Position numbers and translations under genes: made by a program
In this document: positions 3,709 through 5,248 of the stretch, piece by piece
Layout of the letters: each line of letters begins with the position of its first letter
Position numbering within the stretch: the stretch's first letter is position 1
Source: an archaeon
GTDB taxonomy: Archaea > Nanobdellota > Nanobdellia > Woesearchaeales > GW2011-AR9
Assembly: GCA_020053615.1 (NCBI GenBank)
Contig: JAGVMW010000137.1
Location: 1 to 5,248 of the forward strand
DNA length: 5,248 nucleotides
Reading direction: 5' to 3'
Notes under the pieces: generated by a model
Databases searched by the model: none
What the model was told of the DNA's origin: nothing
Seen by the model: the letters and a program-made list of their open reading frames with translations, nothing else

Positions 3709-4110
3709 ATGAATTGGAAAAAAGGAGTTATTGCCGGAGTAGTTGCCGGAATTGTGTTGAATATAATCAGCTTTGTGTTCGGGATGCTGCCGGGAAAGCA
3801 GGAATGGTACGTAGCAACGTTTCCGCAGATGATGAACTCGCAGGGATTAGCAGCCATGTTTACTTCGATGTTCCTAATTGGAGTGTTTATGGGGATTATC
3901 TACGACTTAATCAATGATTCGCTTCCAGGAAACAAGACTAAGAAAGGATTCGTTTATGGAATTATCGTATGGCTATTAGCGGGGACTATGTGGCCAGTTA
4001 TGATGATGGGATTTGCTTCGACGTATCAATGGCTGAGCGAACTGCTGATTGGATTAGTTGAATATATTTTTGCTGGAACTGTGGTGGTGTATATCTACGG
4101 AAAGAAATAA
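3709..4110 (+). CDS. Four-helix membrane protein of unknown function
   Basis: 133 residues with four hydrophobic helices at about 5-26, 46-67, 80-103 and 108-130, short loops, and a basic C-terminus (YGKK). Small residues recur in the helices (GVIAGVVAGIV; GIIVWLLAG). Met-rich patches (MWPVMMMG, 95-101) lie near the membrane face. It resembles a family of small archaeal membrane proteins with WY and FP residues after helix 1 and a GIIVWLLAG-MWP segment, for which I know no function. The start is ATG 3709: GAGGTG at 3697-3702 lies six bases upstream. The frame continues to an earlier ATG at 3664, which lies inside the inverted repeat and has no ribosome site. It stands alone between tRNA-Arg and a T-rich terminator. 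Confidence 0.8.
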   Translation: MNWKKGVIAGVVAGIVLNIISFVFGMLPGKQEWYVATFPQMMNSQGLAAMFTSMFLIGVFMGIIYDLINDSLPGNKTKKGFVYGIIVWLLAGTMWPVMMMGFASTYQWLSELLIGLVEYIFAGTVVVYIYGKK

Positions 4111-4130
4111 TTTTTTTATTTTTATTTTAT
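4111..4130 (+). terminator. T-rich terminator after the membrane protein gene
   Basis: T7, T5 and T4 runs broken by single A's begin right after the TAA stop and run into the end of the convergent gene at 4127. Confidence 0.6.
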
Positions 4131-4435
4131 TCTTTCTGTTCATAAATTAACTTCAATCCATCTAACTTCGTTTTATATCCTGCTTTAGTCAATTCTACAT
4201 ACAGATTACGTAATTCTCCTTCAGTCTCAAAATTAAGTTCTTGGTCTGTTTCAGCCAAAGCTACTTCTTCTGCAATTTTCTTCTCATCCATGAAATAACT
4301 GATCTTACCAACATAAGAAGGTTGATATCCATCCTGATATCGATTTAATTTCTTTAAAGTAGGAGAAGCACGGATTGCGCCTTTGGGATGATGTCCAATT
4401 TCTGCTAAGATTTTATCTAAAGTTTTAGGTTCCAT
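4127..4435 (-). CDS. Hypothetical 102-residue protein, probably leaderless
   Basis: I do not recognise the family. The N-terminal 40 residues contain HHPKGAIRASPTLKKLNRYQDGY, a basic and aromatic stretch. The middle is acidic and helical (MDEKKIAEEVALAETDQELNFETEGELRN), and a C-terminal segment YKTKLDGLKLIYEQ ends it. There is no signal peptide or membrane helix, so it is probably cytoplasmic. An upstream in-frame TTG at 4441 exists, but neither start has a ribosome site. The TATA-like box TTATAATA at 4458-4465 puts the transcript start at about 4435, the A of this ATG. The last codons overlap the T-rich terminator of the convergent gene. Confidence 0.65.
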   Translation of the reverse strand: MEPKTLDKILAEIGHHPKGAIRASPTLKKLNRYQDGYQPSYVGKISYFMDEKKIAEEVALAETDQELNFETEGELRNLYVELTKAGYKTKLDGLKLIYEQKE

Positions 4436-4457
4436 TATCAATTTAATGGTGGGGAGA

Positions 4458-4465
4458 TATTATAA
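4458..4465 (-). promoter_or_regulatory. TATA box with leaderless spacing
   Basis: TTATAATA on the minus strand, centre 26-27 bases before ATG 4435, the same distance as for the 3058 gene. No purine-rich ribosome site lies between. Confidence 0.5.
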
Positions 4466-4514
4466 GAATTGTGGTGATGAAGAGAACAAATACTAATTAT
4501 TACTCATCAGCATT

Positions 4515-4877
4515 TTACTCCCACGAGTCACTATATCCTATGGAATAAATGTTACCTTTTCTTAGAGCGAATTCTGTTATGGAGCTTACAATGTAATCTG
4601 CTTGTTTTGGGCTTTTAAGATTCATTTCCCTAACCAGTTCAGCTAGTGAAGTATAGGCTTTAAGTTCGATATGCAATCCATCTGTTGCTTCTTCTTTCTC
4701 GAGTAGACTATATGGATTGCCGGTAATGACGAATAATCTCAATTCTCCTTTTTGGATGGTAGTGTCAGAATCATTAAAGGTTATACCACATTTGGATAGC
4801 TCACCGGCAATCTCATCGACTGTTTTTTCGAGTTGTTTTTGTCTCATTTTATCTTTAAATTTGGCTATTTGCGTCAT
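4515..4877 (-). CDS. Hypothetical protein, second gene of an overlapping pair
   Basis: 120 residues, no family recognised. Residues 1-30 form a basic, then amphipathic helix (MTQIAKFKDKMRQKQLEKTV). A beta-rich middle follows (GELRLFVITGNPYSLLEKEE; LHIELKAYTS), then helices (SLAELVREMNL; QADYIVSSITEFALRKG). No membrane segment or catalytic motif is seen. The start ATG overlaps the upstream stop as ATGA, so translation is probably coupled and the two products may work together. A purine-rich GGGAGAG lies about ten bases upstream. The 73 bases after its stop contain no clear terminator but do hold the promoter of the 4435 gene. Confidence 0.68.
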   Translation of the reverse strand: MTQIAKFKDKMRQKQLEKTVDEIAGELSKCGITFNDSDTTIQKGELRLFVITGNPYSLLEKEEATDGLHIELKAYTSLAELVREMNLKSPKQADYIVSSITEFALRKGNIYSIGYSDSWE

Positions 4878-5248
4878 TTCGTAATTTCTCTCCCTACCGA
4901 GGTTATTGGAATATCATTCAACTTAGGGAAATTCTTCTTATAATTCACAACTTCTAGCGCTGTTTTTTCAAGCACTTTCCCATAAGCACAGATAATCGCA
5001 CTTTCTAAAGAAACACTTTCTTCTGGAGTTATGGAGTTACCAGATTTGGCTCTTTCTAAAACATTAGTGTTATAATCCATTCCACTTCTCTTAAATAGGC
5101 CTTCAAAATACACCATTGGATGTACTGAGAGGTGAGCAGAAAGCCCTCTGTTAATCAGTGCATCTAACCCTTCCGCATAGAAAGAAAAACTACTAACTAT
5201 CATAATAGAAAACAAGTCTCTATCTTCCATAGGAGTAATACTTTCCAT
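4874..5248 (-). CDS. Hypothetical protein, first gene of the pair, possibly cut by the window edge
   Basis: At least 124 residues. The first visible codon is an ATG exactly at the window end (5248), so the true start and promoter may lie outside; a second Met at residue 7 also lacks a ribosome site. The sequence is mainly helical with mixed hydrophobic and charged residues (DLFSIMIVSSFSFYAEGLDALI; SVSLESAIICAYGKVLEKTALEVV). I see no recognisable motif, signal peptide or membrane helix of full length. It ends IPITSVGREITK and overlaps the next gene by four bases (ATGA), which marks an operon. Confidence 0.62.
   Translation of the reverse strand: MESITPMEDRDLFSIMIVSSFSFYAEGLDALINRGLSAHLSVHPMVYFEGLFKRSGMDYNTNVLERAKSGNSITPEESVSLESAIICAYGKVLEKTALEVVNYKKNFPKLNDIPITSVGREITK

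Noticed and set aside
3657..3857. Minus-strand open frame of 66 codons
   Set aside because: Antisense to the membrane protein gene and its leader, with no ribosome site.
3714..3917. Plus-strand open frame of 67 codons
   Set aside because: A shifted frame inside the membrane protein gene.

Overview
The window looks like AT-rich archaeal DNA, most likely from a small-genome lineage of the DPANN type. The assignment rests on TATA-type promoters (TTTAAATA, TTTATATA, TTTTTAAA) about 26-29 bases upstream of mapped starts, GAGGTG-type ribosome sites, an archaeal initiator tRNA, tRNA genes interrupted by introns with bulge-helix-bulge (BHB) folds, no encoded CCA, a stand-alone LAGLIDADG protein and very short genes. 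No virus, transposase, CRISPR or rRNA signal is visible.

Layout. Positions 1-130: a run of hairpins ending in a T-rich tract, probably the end of a structured transcript. 153-383: a small membrane-anchored or exported Cys-containing protein. It converges with a winged-helix regulator (419-691, minus) whose upstream region carries repeated ACCTATA motifs. 915-1130 (minus): tRNA-Leu(UAA) with two introns. 1214-1318 (minus): a candidate small RNA with its own promoter-like and terminator-like sites. 1443-1766 (minus): a small Cys-rich protein. 1850-2060: a GC-richer, highly self-complementary block, the strongest candidate for an undescribed structured RNA. 2118-2843: a LAGLIDADG endonuclease-like protein. 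2893-2995: initiator tRNA-Met with an intron between positions 7 and 8. 3058-3471: a deoxyribosyltransferase-fold protein. 3505-3611: tRNA-Arg(GCG) with a D-loop intron. 3709-4110: a four-helix membrane protein. 4127-5248: three minus-strand hypothetical genes, two of them overlapping.

The most notable content is the RNA layer. Three tRNA genes carry four introns, three of them outside the usual 37/38 site. All three have TATA boxes placed so that transcription would begin at, or within a few bases of, the 5' acceptor strand; for tRNA-iMet that strand is present twice. Two protein genes (3058 and 4435) have the same promoter spacing and no ribosome site, which suggests leaderless mRNAs. The other genes with a supported start have clear ribosome sites. 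Beyond the regulator and its likely own operator, and the overlapping pair at 4515-5248, nothing indicates that the genes form one pathway.
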